Shown here: positions 1 through 6,279 of the stretch, one piece after another
Position numbering within the stretch: the first letter of the stretch is position 1
Layout: each line of letters opens with the position of its first letter
Assembly: GCA_023258655.1 (NCBI GenBank)
Contig: JALQWO010000058.1
Coordinates: 252 to 9,048 of the forward strand
Source: Bacteroidia bacterium
Lineage (GTDB): Bacteria > Bacteroidota > Bacteroidia > NS11-12g > UBA955
Direction of reading: 5' to 3'
Length of the DNA: 8,797 bases
Position numbers and translations under genes: made by a program
The notes under the pieces: model-generated
The model's input: the letters and a program-made list of their open reading frames with translations, nothing else
Databases searched by the model: none
Told to the model about the DNA's origin: nothing

Positions 1-982
1 CTTGAGCAGACTCGTTTTTCGTGGTATAATTTCTTACTTGCGAATATTTGGGTCCAAATGACTTTTCGATTTCCTCTTTTGCGGCTGCCATCGCCAATTT
101 ACTCAGATTCACCGAGTCGGTACGCATGTAGGTGATATGTCCATTTTCATACAACTTCTGGGCGATACGCATGGTGGTGGTTACATCATAACCTAGCTTG
201 CGGGAAGCCTCCTGTTGCAACGTGGAGGTAGTAAAAGGGGGTGCCGGGTTGCGGAACGTGGGTTTCACTTCCAAGCCAGTCACCTGAAATTCGGCATCCA
301 CCAGAGACTCCAAAAAGGCTTTGGCATCCATGGCGTTGGCGGGTTTTTTTACATTCTCTGCTGTGAGGGTTTTGCCTTCTTTCGTTTTGAATTGGCCTTG
401 AACACGAAAATCCGATTTTGCATCAAATTCATTGATCTCACGCTCACGCTCAACCACCAACTTTACCGCCACAGACTGTACGCGTCCTGCGCTCAATTTG
501 GGCTGCACTTTGCGCCATAAAATGGGCGACAATTCAAAACCCACCAAACGATCCAAAACCCGCCGCGCCTGTTGAGCATCTACGAGACATTTGTCGATGG
601 TACGGGGATTTTCTATGGCATTCAGTATCGCCGTTTTGGTAATTTCATTGAATACGATGCGTTTTGTATTCTCCGATTTCAGTCCCAACACCTCAAACAA
701 ATGCCAACTAATGGCTTCTCCTTCACGGTCCTCGTCCGATGCCAACCAAACCGTTTCGGCGTCCTTGGCGTATTTTTTTAACTCAGCAACCAATTTCTTC
801 TTTTCATCGGGCACCTCATATTTGGGAGCGAATCCATTCTTGATATCGATGGCACCATCGCCCGAAGATAAATCTCGGATATGGCCCATACTGGATTTTA
901 CTACGAAACCTTCCCCGAGATACTTCTCAATGGTTTTGGCTTTGGCGGGTGACTCTACAATGACTAAGTTCTTGATTGACAT
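1..982 (-). CDS. topA: DNA topoisomerase I, type IA (N-terminal 327 residues; gene runs off the left edge)
   Basis: Type IA topoisomerase, which relaxes negatively supercoiled DNA by cutting one strand through a 5'-phosphotyrosine link. Reading the minus strand from the ATG at 982 gives an uninterrupted frame to the window edge. It opens with the Toprim domain: VIVESPAKAKTIEKYLG around residues 7-23, with the catalytic Glu at 10, and the acidic motif SDEDREGEAISWH at 82-94, with D83 and D85 as likely metal ligands. QQARRVLDRLVGFELSP (137-153) and LSAGRVQSVAVKLV (163-176) are further family blocks. The active-site tyrosine is Y285 in GHITYMRTDS (281-290), followed by R287. The rest of the catalytic core and any C-terminal zinc or repeat domains lie outside the window. 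The start lies only 3 bases after the protease stop, with no clear ribosome site beyond a weak GGAAAA about 12 bases upstream, so it probably shares the protease transcript. Identity is certain; the upstream promoter is not visible. Confidence 0.97.
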   Translation of the reverse strand, partial: MSIKNLVIVESPAKAKTIEKYLGEGFVVKSSMGHIRDLSSGDGAIDIKNGFAPKYEVPDEKKKLVAELKKYAKDAETVWLASDEDREGEAISWHLFEVLGLKSENTKRIVFNEITKTAILNAIENPRTIDKCLVDAQQARRVLDRLVGFELSPILWRKVQPKLSAGRVQSVAVKLVVEREREINEFDAKSDFRVQGQFKTKEGKTLTAENVKKPANAMDAKAFLESLVDAEFQVTGLEVKPTFRNPAPPFTTSTLQQEASRKLGYDVTTTMRIAQKLYENGHITYMRTDSVNLSKLAMAAAKEEIEKSFGPKYSQVRNYTTKNESAQ

Positions 983-985
983 GAA

Positions 986-3097
986 TTATTTTCCGAAAAT
1001 GACTGGTTTTTGAATTTGGCCTCTGCTACTGCGCAAGCTCACGATAAATAAGCCTTGTGTAGGTAGAGACAAATCCGACATAAATAAAGTATTTGTAGAT
1101 TCTGAAAGTTGGCCTTCAAAAATGCTGGCCACTTTTCTTCCTTGCAAATCAAGCAATTCAACAACCACTTCTTCATTTGGTTTGGTATTGCGTATCACAA
1201 TTTTTGCATTGGCCTGGGATGGGTTGGGGCTGATCTCCATGATTTGTAAATCTTCACCCAAGGTGCTCACTCCAGCCATGTATTGTCCCAAATTGATGTT
1301 ATCGATGTAGATAGGATTACCACCGGCGCTCGCAAAATCGATACGGAATGTCAAATTCGTATTCAATCCAAGGCCAATCGAAGACAAACTAGGCAAACCC
1401 ATAACCTTCCATTGGGAAGTCTTTGTGGGCTTGAAATTGCTGGTGTACACTTGTCCATTGTATCCCAACGCGGCACCAGATCTTTCCATGATCTGTTTGA
1501 ATGTAGCGCCGCAATCTGTAGATACATAAACACGCAAAACATCTGTCACATCCACACTGGGCTGGCAATAGGATGCCATGAATGTAAATTTAGGAGTGAG
1601 CGCTCCCATGTTGGATATATCCACACTTGGCAAGGTTACACTGTAGGTATTCCCGATGTTTGAACCCGTCGTTACTGGCGCTTTATAGCAATTGGAACCC
1701 AAATAACTGGTGGTGTTTTCCAAAACAAACCGAGATCCCGTTGGCGATGAATGCATGAATTTGTCATCAGTGGTAAACGTGGTTGGATCACCACTTTCAA
1801 AACTCTGTTCGAAATTGGCTTTGTTACTGGCCACAGCCTTCAACACGGTGATATAGTTGGTCTTGGTGGTAGAATTACTACCCTTTGCATTTTGGACAGT
1901 CAACGAAACACTGTATGTTCCCGGCGTTTGATAAGTAATGGTGGGATTTTGCACCGAAGCACTTGGCTGACTACTGCCATTGAATGACCAAGACCAGGCG
2001 GTTGGTGTTGATTTACATGTTAAATCATAAAATTTCACCGACTGACCAGCACAAATCACAGTACTACTGGAAGTAAAAGCCGCGACAGGTGCCGCACTGC
2101 CGGGTGCAACCCCAGTGGCGATCAAATTGGCTGCAGAAACAACAGCAGCGCGGGGATAACTACCATTGGTCAACACCCCGTGCATTCTCGACTTTTGCTT
2201 TAACGTAAACAAGGTTTGACAACCACCGTTGGAATAGTCCATGTAGTTTTCCCACATGTCTGGCAAATCAGGAAAATCATTGGTACAGCTGTTGCCACCG
2301 GAGGGACAAGATGCATTCACGAAAGTTCCATTCACTGGGGGTGTATCGTCGATTTGATCTCCCCCTGTACAACCGTCTTGAAACGTGTGATAGAGACCCA
2401 GCCAGTGTCCCACTTCATGCGTCAATGTTCTGGCGCTATCCGATGATACTGCTGTTCCGATTGTACCCACACGATCCGACTTTACCACGATGCCGTCACG
2501 GGTGGCATTGGTTGCCCATGGGAAACAAGCATAGCCCAATACTTCACCACCATCTACCCCACCCGAGATGGAAGAAACCACCCAAATGTTGAGATATTTT
2601 TTGTAATTCCAATTGATCAGAGACTTCACTTTTTCCGTGGTCATATCCATCTGCACTCCGGCAGAAGAATACACCCGATTGATCCCCTCTGTACAGTTTC
2701 CATTGGGATCAATTTTGGCCAATTCAAATTTGATTTGACAATCGGCGGCCAACCCGTTGAATACCGAACGCAATTTGGTTCTGTTACCGTTTAATAAATT
2801 AAAATCGTTGTTGAGCACGCGAATTTGATCCAAAATTTGCTCTCGTGATATATTCTCTGGCCCATTGGTGTGGATCACATGAAATACTACCGGAATGGTG
2901 TAAATCGCTGCGCGACTTTCCAATGATTTTTCCTTCAACAAGGCATTGATCTCGGCCTCAGCCACGGCCACTGAAGGATCGTTTTGTTTCAAGTGCTGAT
3001 GATATTGATCAGAACCACATTTGTGCTGGGCTTGTGCCCCGTGAAAAACCCCAATGAATCCGAGCCCGAGGGCTACACATATCTTACTTAGTCTCAT
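986..3097 (-). CDS. Secreted M43-family zinc metalloprotease with PKD domain and T9SS C-terminal sorting domain
   Basis: Predicted 703-residue extracellular protease. I chose the ATG at 3097 because it puts a clean signal peptide first (MRLSKICVALGLGFIGVFHG, then AQA as likely cleavage site near residue 23). The frame stays open to an ATG at 3163, but that would bury the signal behind 22 extra residues. After a short pro-region comes the M43 (pappalysin/cytophagalysin-like) catalytic domain: TIPVVFHVIHTNG near 67-79, the zinc motif HEVGHWLGLYH at 227-237 (H227, H231, H237 ligands; E228 catalytic), and a Met-turn ENYMDYS around M286. A PKD domain follows (about 335-418, with WSWSFNGSS and YQTPGTYSVSLTV), then a beta-rich region (about 429-603) resembling the jelly-roll modules of gliding-bacteria exoproteins. 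The end (about 619-703) is a type A sorting domain with ISPNPSQ and LLDLQGRKV. Known T9SS cargo passes the inner membrane by Sec, then T9SS, and is often attached at the surface. The substrate is unknown. The stop is 3 bases before topA. Confidence 0.92.
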   Translation of the reverse strand: MRLSKICVALGLGFIGVFHGAQAQHKCGSDQYHQHLKQNDPSVAVAEAEINALLKEKSLESRAAIYTIPVVFHVIHTNGPENISREQILDQIRVLNNDFNLLNGNRTKLRSVFNGLAADCQIKFELAKIDPNGNCTEGINRVYSSAGVQMDMTTEKVKSLINWNYKKYLNIWVVSSISGGVDGGEVLGYACFPWATNATRDGIVVKSDRVGTIGTAVSSDSARTLTHEVGHWLGLYHTFQDGCTGGDQIDDTPPVNGTFVNASCPSGGNSCTNDFPDLPDMWENYMDYSNGGCQTLFTLKQKSRMHGVLTNGSYPRAAVVSAANLIATGVAPGSAAPVAAFTSSSTVICAGQSVKFYDLTCKSTPTAWSWSFNGSSQPSASVQNPTITYQTPGTYSVSLTVQNAKGSNSTTKTNYITVLKAVASNKANFEQSFESGDPTTFTTDDKFMHSSPTGSRFVLENTTSYLGSNCYKAPVTTGSNIGNTYSVTLPSVDISNMGALTPKFTFMASYCQPSVDVTDVLRVYVSTDCGATFKQIMERSGAALGYNGQVYTSNFKPTKTSQWKVMGLPSLSSIGLGLNTNLTFRIDFASAGGNPIYIDNINLGQYMAGVSTLGEDLQIMEISPNPSQANAKIVIRNTKPNEEVVVELLDLQGRKVASIFEGQLSESTNTLFMSDLSLPTQGLFIVSLRSSRGQIQKPVIFGK

Positions 3098-3107
3098 TTT
3101 CGTTCCG

Positions 3108-3115
3108 CAAATTAA
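3108..3115 (-). promoter_or_regulatory. Possible -7 box for the metalloprotease gene
   Basis: On the minus strand this reads TTAATTTG, one mismatch from the Bacteroidota -7 consensus TAnnTTTG. It ends 10 bases before the ATG at 3097. The nearest upstream TTG lies 23 bases away, longer than usual, so the -33 element is poor. If real, transcription would begin just before the 3097 start and exclude the alternative start at 3163. The AT-rich setting makes chance occurrence plausible. Confidence 0.3.
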
Positions 3116-3196
3116 ATTGAAAGTTTCTGGCTTTATGGCAACAACTTGTAAAATCAATGACATCTATTTTTGAGATAGGGTTGCTTGTCCGGGTAA

Positions 3197-3562
3197 TTAT
3201 TTCCCCTGAAAATACATCATTTGTGCTCCATGCCGCAATAGTGAGACAGCAACCACATCAACCCTTGGCATGACGTTGGATCCCTTGTTTTTTAGGTATC
3301 CTAAAGCCGCTTTTTGAAGGTGTTGTCTTTTTTTATAATTCACGGCGATTTCCGGATTTCCTAAAATTTCTTCTGAGCGGGTTTTTACCTCCACAAAAAC
3401 CCAATCCTCATTGTGTTTGCAAACCAAATCGATCTCGTACCTCCCTACTCTACAGTTTGTATCCACTATATCAAACCCCTTCAACCATAGCCATTCCGCA
3501 GCCCGTTTCTCTCCTTCTCGCCCGATGTGCTGGGCAATGGTTTTGTTTTGTTGGATTTTCAT
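3197..3562 (-). CDS. yraN: YraN family (UPF0102) nuclease-like protein
   Basis: A 121-residue protein that fits the UPF0102/YraN family in length and motifs. IGREGEKRAAEWLWLKGF (13-30) matches the family's opening G-x-x-GE-x-x-A block, with E17. RYEIDLVCKH (41-50) carries E43 and D45, and VFVEVKTRS (55-63) carries E58 and K60. Together these form the E...E-x-D...E-x-K arrangement of the PD-(D/E)XK nuclease-like fold. The C-terminal KKRQHLQKAALGYL and PRVDVVAV blocks also match. Members are predicted nucleases or resolvase-like proteins, but no biological role is firmly established. The start at 3562 is the only in-frame ATG before the conserved block. The gene diverges from lipB and lies 99 bases upstream of the protease gene on the same strand, so read-through into the protease is possible. 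I see no strong terminator in that gap. Confidence 0.93.
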   Translation of the reverse strand: MKIQQNKTIAQHIGREGEKRAAEWLWLKGFDIVDTNCRVGRYEIDLVCKHNEDWVFVEVKTRSEEILGNPEIAVNYKKRQHLQKAALGYLKNKGSNVMPRVDVVAVSLLRHGAQMMYFQGK

Positions 3563-3566
3563 TTCA

Positions 3567-3598
3567 CAAAGTTGTTCGACTCAACCCGGCGATGCAAA
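3567..3598 (-). promoter_or_regulatory. Candidate promoter for yraN (leftward)
   Basis: On the minus strand this reads TTTG (3595-3598), a 20-base spacer, then CAACTTTG (3567-3574), close to the Bacteroidota promoter TTTG-N(about 19)-TAnnTTTG with one mismatch in the -7 box. The box ends 4 bases before the yraN ATG, so any transcript would be leaderless or nearly so. Confidence 0.45.
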
Positions 3599-3604
3599 TC
3601 CGGG
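3585..3604. repeat. Inverted repeat CCCGG-N10-CCGGG between divergent promoters
   Basis: CCCGG at 3585-3589 pairs exactly with CCGGG at 3600-3604 around a 10-base spacer. It sits in the middle of the 67-base gap between yraN and lipB, and overlaps the proposed -33 element of the leftward promoter. A second inverted pair, TGCAAAT (3593-3599) and ATTTGCA (3621-3627), links it to the lipB -7 box. It could be an operator, but the arms are short and chance is a real alternative. Confidence 0.3.
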
Positions 3605-3617
3605 GCTCGAAATTGGC

Positions 3618-3625
3618 TAAATTTG
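3618..3625 (+). promoter_or_regulatory. Bacteroidota -7 box for lipB and downstream genes
   Basis: TAAATTTG is an exact match to the TAnnTTTG consensus, and the next bases extend it to TAAATTTGCA. It ends 4 bases before the lipB ATG at 3630, so the transcript would start at or next to the start codon. No TTG is found at the usual -33 distance, so the upstream element is weak or absent. Confidence 0.6.
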
Positions 3626-3629
3626 CAAC

Positions 3630-4310
3630 ATGTTACCTTGTCAGTTGCATTTATTGCAAAACGAACCCTACGATCAAACCTGGGATTTTCAGAAAGGCTT
3701 GTTCAATACCATGATCGCCCAGAAAACTGCCAAAGAAACTACATCGCCCTTTCATCTAATCATGATTGAACACCCCCATGTGTATACGTTTGGAAAAAGT
3801 GCCGATCGGGAGAATCTGTTGGCGTCTGATGAAACGCTGAACGACATGCAAGCCAAAGTATACGACATCGAACGGGGTGGCGATATTACCTACCACGGTC
3901 CAGGTCAATTGGTGGTCTACCCCATTTTTGATTTGGAAGCCTTGGGGATGGGTATCAAAACGTTTGTACAAAGCATCGAGCACTGTATCATCGCAACCTT
4001 GGCCGAATATGGCCTCGTTGCAGGAACCATTCCTGATCGCATTGGTGTATGGCTCGACATTGGCAAACCCAACGAGCGCAAAATCGCAGCCATTGGTATC
4101 AAATGCAGTCGTTTTGTCAGTATGCACGGCTTGGCCCTCAATGTCAACACCGACCTCAGCATGTTCAACCACATCGTGCCCTGCGGCATTGTAGACAAGG
4201 GCGTAACGAGCATAGAAATGGAATTGGGCGGAAAAATTGACATGTTCGAAGTAAAAGAGAAGATGGGCAAGCATTTTGCTAGTACCTTTGGGTTAGAAAT
4301 TAAATCATGA
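3630..4310 (+). CDS. lipB: Octanoyltransferase (lipoyl(octanoyl) transferase) LipB
   Basis: Moves the octanoyl group from octanoyl-ACP to a lysine of lipoyl domains (pyruvate and 2-oxoglutarate dehydrogenases, glycine cleavage H protein), before LipA inserts sulfur. The 226-residue length fits the family. LIMIEHPHVYTFGKSADREN (43-62) and the signature RGGDITYHGPGQ (82-93) are present. The catalytic Lys is K151 in KIAAIGIK, the catalytic Cys is C185 in VPCGI, and HGLALNVNTDLSMF (166-179) lies between. The ATG at 3630 is supported because the first residues (LHLLQNEPYDQTWDFQ) already align with the usual N-terminal family block, leaving no room for a later start. The TGA overlaps the lemA ATG in ATGA (4307-4310), implying translational coupling. 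LipA is not in the window. Confidence 0.97.
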   Translation: MLPCQLHLLQNEPYDQTWDFQKGLFNTMIAQKTAKETTSPFHLIMIEHPHVYTFGKSADRENLLASDETLNDMQAKVYDIERGGDITYHGPGQLVVYPIFDLEALGMGIKTFVQSIEHCIIATLAEYGLVAGTIPDRIGVWLDIGKPNERKIAAIGIKCSRFVSMHGLALNVNTDLSMFNHIVPCGIVDKGVTSIEMELGGKIDMFEVKEKMGKHFASTFGLEIKS

Positions 4311-4900
4311 ACAGCAAAACCATCCGTACCCTCATCATTGTAGGGGTCATCCTCATCGTTTTCTTGTGGATCAAAAGTAGCTACAACTCACTGGTTGACA
4401 ACGATGTAAAACTCAACACTAAATGGAATAACGTAGAGGTGGCGTACCAAACCCGGGCCGACAAAATCGTACAAATCGCCGAGGCCGTCAGCGCCGGAGC
4501 CAAATTTGAAAAAAGCACTTTGGCCGAAATCACCAATGCCCGTGCCAGCGTGGGACAAATCAAAGTGGGCAATGAACAACTTACACCCGAGAGCATCGAC
4601 AAAATCGCCATGACACAGTCATCCGCTTTGAGCCGATTGATGGTTGTGATGGAGCGCTACCCCGAGTTGAAGTCGACCAAGGGATTTGAAAACTTGCAGT
4701 ACGAGATTTCCGAAACGGAAAATATAATTCGCACTGCCAGAAGCGATTACAACGAGGCCGTTCAAAACTACAACATGGGCGTGCGCAAATTCCCGAGCAA
4801 CATTTTTGCTGGCATCTTCGGCTTTGAGAAAAAGACCGGTTTCGCGGCCGACAAAGGCGCTGAAAAACGTGTAGATGTTAAGGGTGCACTGAGCGAATAA
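4307..4900 (+). CDS. lemA: LemA family membrane-anchored protein
   Basis: A 197-residue protein with one N-terminal membrane segment (TLIIVGVILIVFLWI, residues 8-22) followed by the helical LemA domain. Family blocks seen are YNSLVDNDVKLNTKWNNVEV (26-45), YQTRADKIVQIAEAV (47-61), ITNARASVG (75-83), ERYPELKSTKGFENLQ (116-131), ETENIIRTARSDYNEAVQNY (136-155) and FPSNIFAGIFGF (162-173). The known topology puts a short N-terminus on one side and the helical bundle on the other side of the inner membrane. The biochemical function of LemA is not settled. Its start codon overlaps the lipB stop by 4 bases, and its stop is 1 base before the next ATG. The genes downstream encode TPM-domain proteins, a neighbourhood often seen for lemA in Bacteroidota, which suggests a joint envelope role. 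The canonical RRxDLIPNLV block is diverged here (TRADKIVQIAEAV). Confidence 0.93.
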   Translation: MNSKTIRTLIIVGVILIVFLWIKSSYNSLVDNDVKLNTKWNNVEVAYQTRADKIVQIAEAVSAGAKFEKSTLAEITNARASVGQIKVGNEQLTPESIDKIAMTQSSALSRLMVVMERYPELKSTKGFENLQYEISETENIIRTARSDYNEAVQNYNMGVRKFPSNIFAGIFGFEKKTGFAADKGAEKRVDVKGALSE

Positions 4901-4901
4901 T

Positions 4902-5396
4902 ATGTTCGCACCCATTGCTCTGGTGTTTTCCAGAATTGCCATATTGTTGGGATTTCATCGTAAATCCACTTTGTTTACCGAGGCGGAAGCGGCAGAAATC
5001 GTGGATACCATTGCCCAAGCCGAGGAAAAAACCTCCGCTGAGATTCGCGTGCACATCAGTCATCGATTCAAGGGAGATGATATCGTCATGGCTGCACAGG
5101 AAACCTTCACCCGGCTGGAAATGCACAAAACGGTTGAACGCAATGGAATACTCATTTTTTTGGTCCCAAAGAGCAAGCGATTTGCCATCTTTGGCGATGC
5201 AGGCATCAACGAGAAAATGCGTACAGGTGAATGGGATGAAATTCGCGACCACATGCAGCAACTATTTCGCGAGCAACAATTCAAAGCGGGTGTGATTCGC
5301 GGCGTAAGAGAAATCGGACAAATTTTGGCCAGCCACTTTCCTCCTACTGATATCAACCCCAACGAACTCAGCAACCAAATTTCCATTGATGCATAA
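4902..5396 (+). CDS. TPM domain protein (short form, no C-terminal anchor)
   Basis: A 164-residue protein with a TPM (TLP18.3/Psb32/MOLO-1) domain over about residues 24-145. Matching blocks are LFTEAEAAEIVDTIAQAEEK (24-43), TSAEIRVHIS (44-53), FTRLEMHKTVERNGILIFL (69-87), FAIFGDAGINEKM (94-106) and FKAGVIRGVREIGQIL (127-142). The first 18 residues (MFAPIALVFSRIAILLGF) are hydrophobic but short and broken by an Arg, so they may give loose membrane contact and not a true signal peptide. No membrane segment follows the domain. TPM domains have been tied to photosystem II repair in plants and to phosphatase activity in some members; nothing here shows which, if any, applies. The start is 1 base after the lemA stop, and the end overlaps the next gene by 8 bases, so coupled translation is likely. 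Confidence 0.88.
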   Translation: MFAPIALVFSRIAILLGFHRKSTLFTEAEAAEIVDTIAQAEEKTSAEIRVHISHRFKGDDIVMAAQETFTRLEMHKTVERNGILIFLVPKSKRFAIFGDAGINEKMRTGEWDEIRDHMQQLFREQQFKAGVIRGVREIGQILASHFPPTDINPNELSNQISIDA

Positions 5397-6216
5397 TCTT
5401 TTGGGCCATCCTTCCATTGTGTTCGGCACTGCAAAGCGCGCGTTGTGGGCGTTGTTGGCCATATTGGCAGCCTTTCCACTTTACGCAGAGCAAACGCTAC
5501 CCAAATACAAAGGGCATGTCAACGATTATGCAGGTGTTTTATCGCCCCAGGAAATCCAAGAACTCGATGAGCGGCTCTACCAATTTGAAGATTCCACCTC
5601 GGTGCAAATCGCCGTTGTGTTGGAAAAATCCACCCAAGGATATGCCGTTTTTGATCGAGCCATGTTTTTGGCGCGAGGATGGAAAGTGGGCGTTGAAGGA
5701 AAGAACAACGGCATGCTGTTGTACATCGCCATCGATGATAGAAAGTTCCAAACGGTTACTGCCGATCAACTGCAAGACCGTTTGAGTGCCAGCAGAATCG
5801 GACAGATAAACGAGGAGTTTCTCGTACCCTATTTGCGAGAGGGCAAATACGCTTTGGCCATTGACCAAACGACCCAAGCATACGAAAAAGCCATTCGCAA
5901 CAAATTTCAGGGGCGAGCCACCAAAAAAGGCAAAAATGGCGGCAGTATTATTGGCCTTGTGATTGCATTGATCGTGCTTATTCTGATTGCCATCACCGGT
6001 CGTGGCGGTGGCGGAGGAGGCGGATATTCACGCAGGGGTTACTATCATTCTGGCTTAGGCAGCAACCCCTTTTTCTGGGGAGCGTTGGGTAGCGGTTTCG
6101 GTCGCGGCTGGGGCGGTGAATCCTCGGGCGGTTTCGGTGGTGGTGGTTCCAGCGATTGGGGCGGATTTGGTGGCGGTGGTGGCTTCAATGGAGGCGGTGC
6201 CGGCGGTAGCTGGTAA
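5389..6216 (+). CDS. TPM domain protein with signal peptide, membrane segment and glycine-rich tail (YgcG-like)
   Basis: A 275-residue protein starting at ATG 5389. A TTG just upstream at 5386 is possible but unneeded. The signal peptide spans about residues 1-33 (hydrophobic core ALWALLAILAAFPLYA, cleavage before EQ). The TPM domain covers about 38-172: HVNDYAGVLSPQEIQELDER (43-62), VQIAVVL (72-78), NNGMLLYIAIDDRKFQTV (106-123), FLVPYLREGKYALAI (144-158). A membrane segment follows (SIIGLVIALIVLILIAIT, about 186-203). The tail (205-275) is about half glycine and ends in GGGAGGSW, the usual end of this family. The predicted arrangement is TPM domain outside the inner membrane, with the tail on the other side. 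The loop that in many TPM domains carries a G-x-G-x-E stretch reads TADQLQDRL (125-132 region), so that site looks degenerate. The tail is encoded by GGY-rich low-complexity DNA (about 6001-6030 and 6110-6210). This is the last gene of the cluster; the stop is 63 bases before uvrA. Confidence 0.9.
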   Translation: MHNLLGHPSIVFGTAKRALWALLAILAAFPLYAEQTLPKYKGHVNDYAGVLSPQEIQELDERLYQFEDSTSVQIAVVLEKSTQGYAVFDRAMFLARGWKVGVEGKNNGMLLYIAIDDRKFQTVTADQLQDRLSASRIGQINEEFLVPYLREGKYALAIDQTTQAYEKAIRNKFQGRATKKGKNGGSIIGLVIALIVLILIAITGRGGGGGGGYSRRGYYHSGLGSNPFFWGALGSGFGRGWGGESSGGFGGGGSSDWGGFGGGGGFNGGGAGGSW

Positions 6217-6263
6217 TTGTTTGCAAAAAGCGCAATCACCTTTCTTTCCGATGGATTGTTTTG

Positions 6264-6271
6264 TACCTTTG
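6264..6271 (+). promoter_or_regulatory. Bacteroidota -7 box for uvrA
   Basis: TACCTTTG is an exact match to TAnnTTTG and continues as TACCTTTGCA, the same extension seen ahead of lipB. It ends 8 bases before the uvrA ATG at 6280. No clear TTG lies about 19 bases upstream, so the -33 element is weak. It suggests uvrA has its own promoter, apart from the lipB-lemA-TPM cluster. No LexA-like palindrome is apparent in the 63-base gap. Confidence 0.6.
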
Positions 6272-6279
6272 CAAATTCC

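Noticed and set aside
215..1013. Plus-strand open frames of 69-140 codons in the left 1 kb.
   Set aside because: The minus strand here encodes an unbroken TopA with Toprim and active-site motifs, so these are shadows.
3160..3182. CTAT/ATAG pairing between yraN and the protease gene as a terminator or attenuator.
   Set aside because: It has a 4-base AT-rich stem with no proper T tract on the transcribed strand; chance is likely.
3756..4274. A 172-codon open frame on the minus strand opposite lipB.
   Set aside because: lipB is complete with all catalytic motifs on the plus strand; the antisense product has no recognisable features or start signals.
6001..6210. GGT/GGC-rich stretch as a tandem repeat or structured element.
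   Set aside because: It codes for the glycine-rich tail typical of TPM family proteins and has no regular repeat unit; the coding explanation is enough.
6217..6279. TTGC-N7-GCAA hairpin after the second TPM gene as a terminator.
   Set aside because: The stem is only 4 base pairs and is not followed by a T run, so it is too weak to call.
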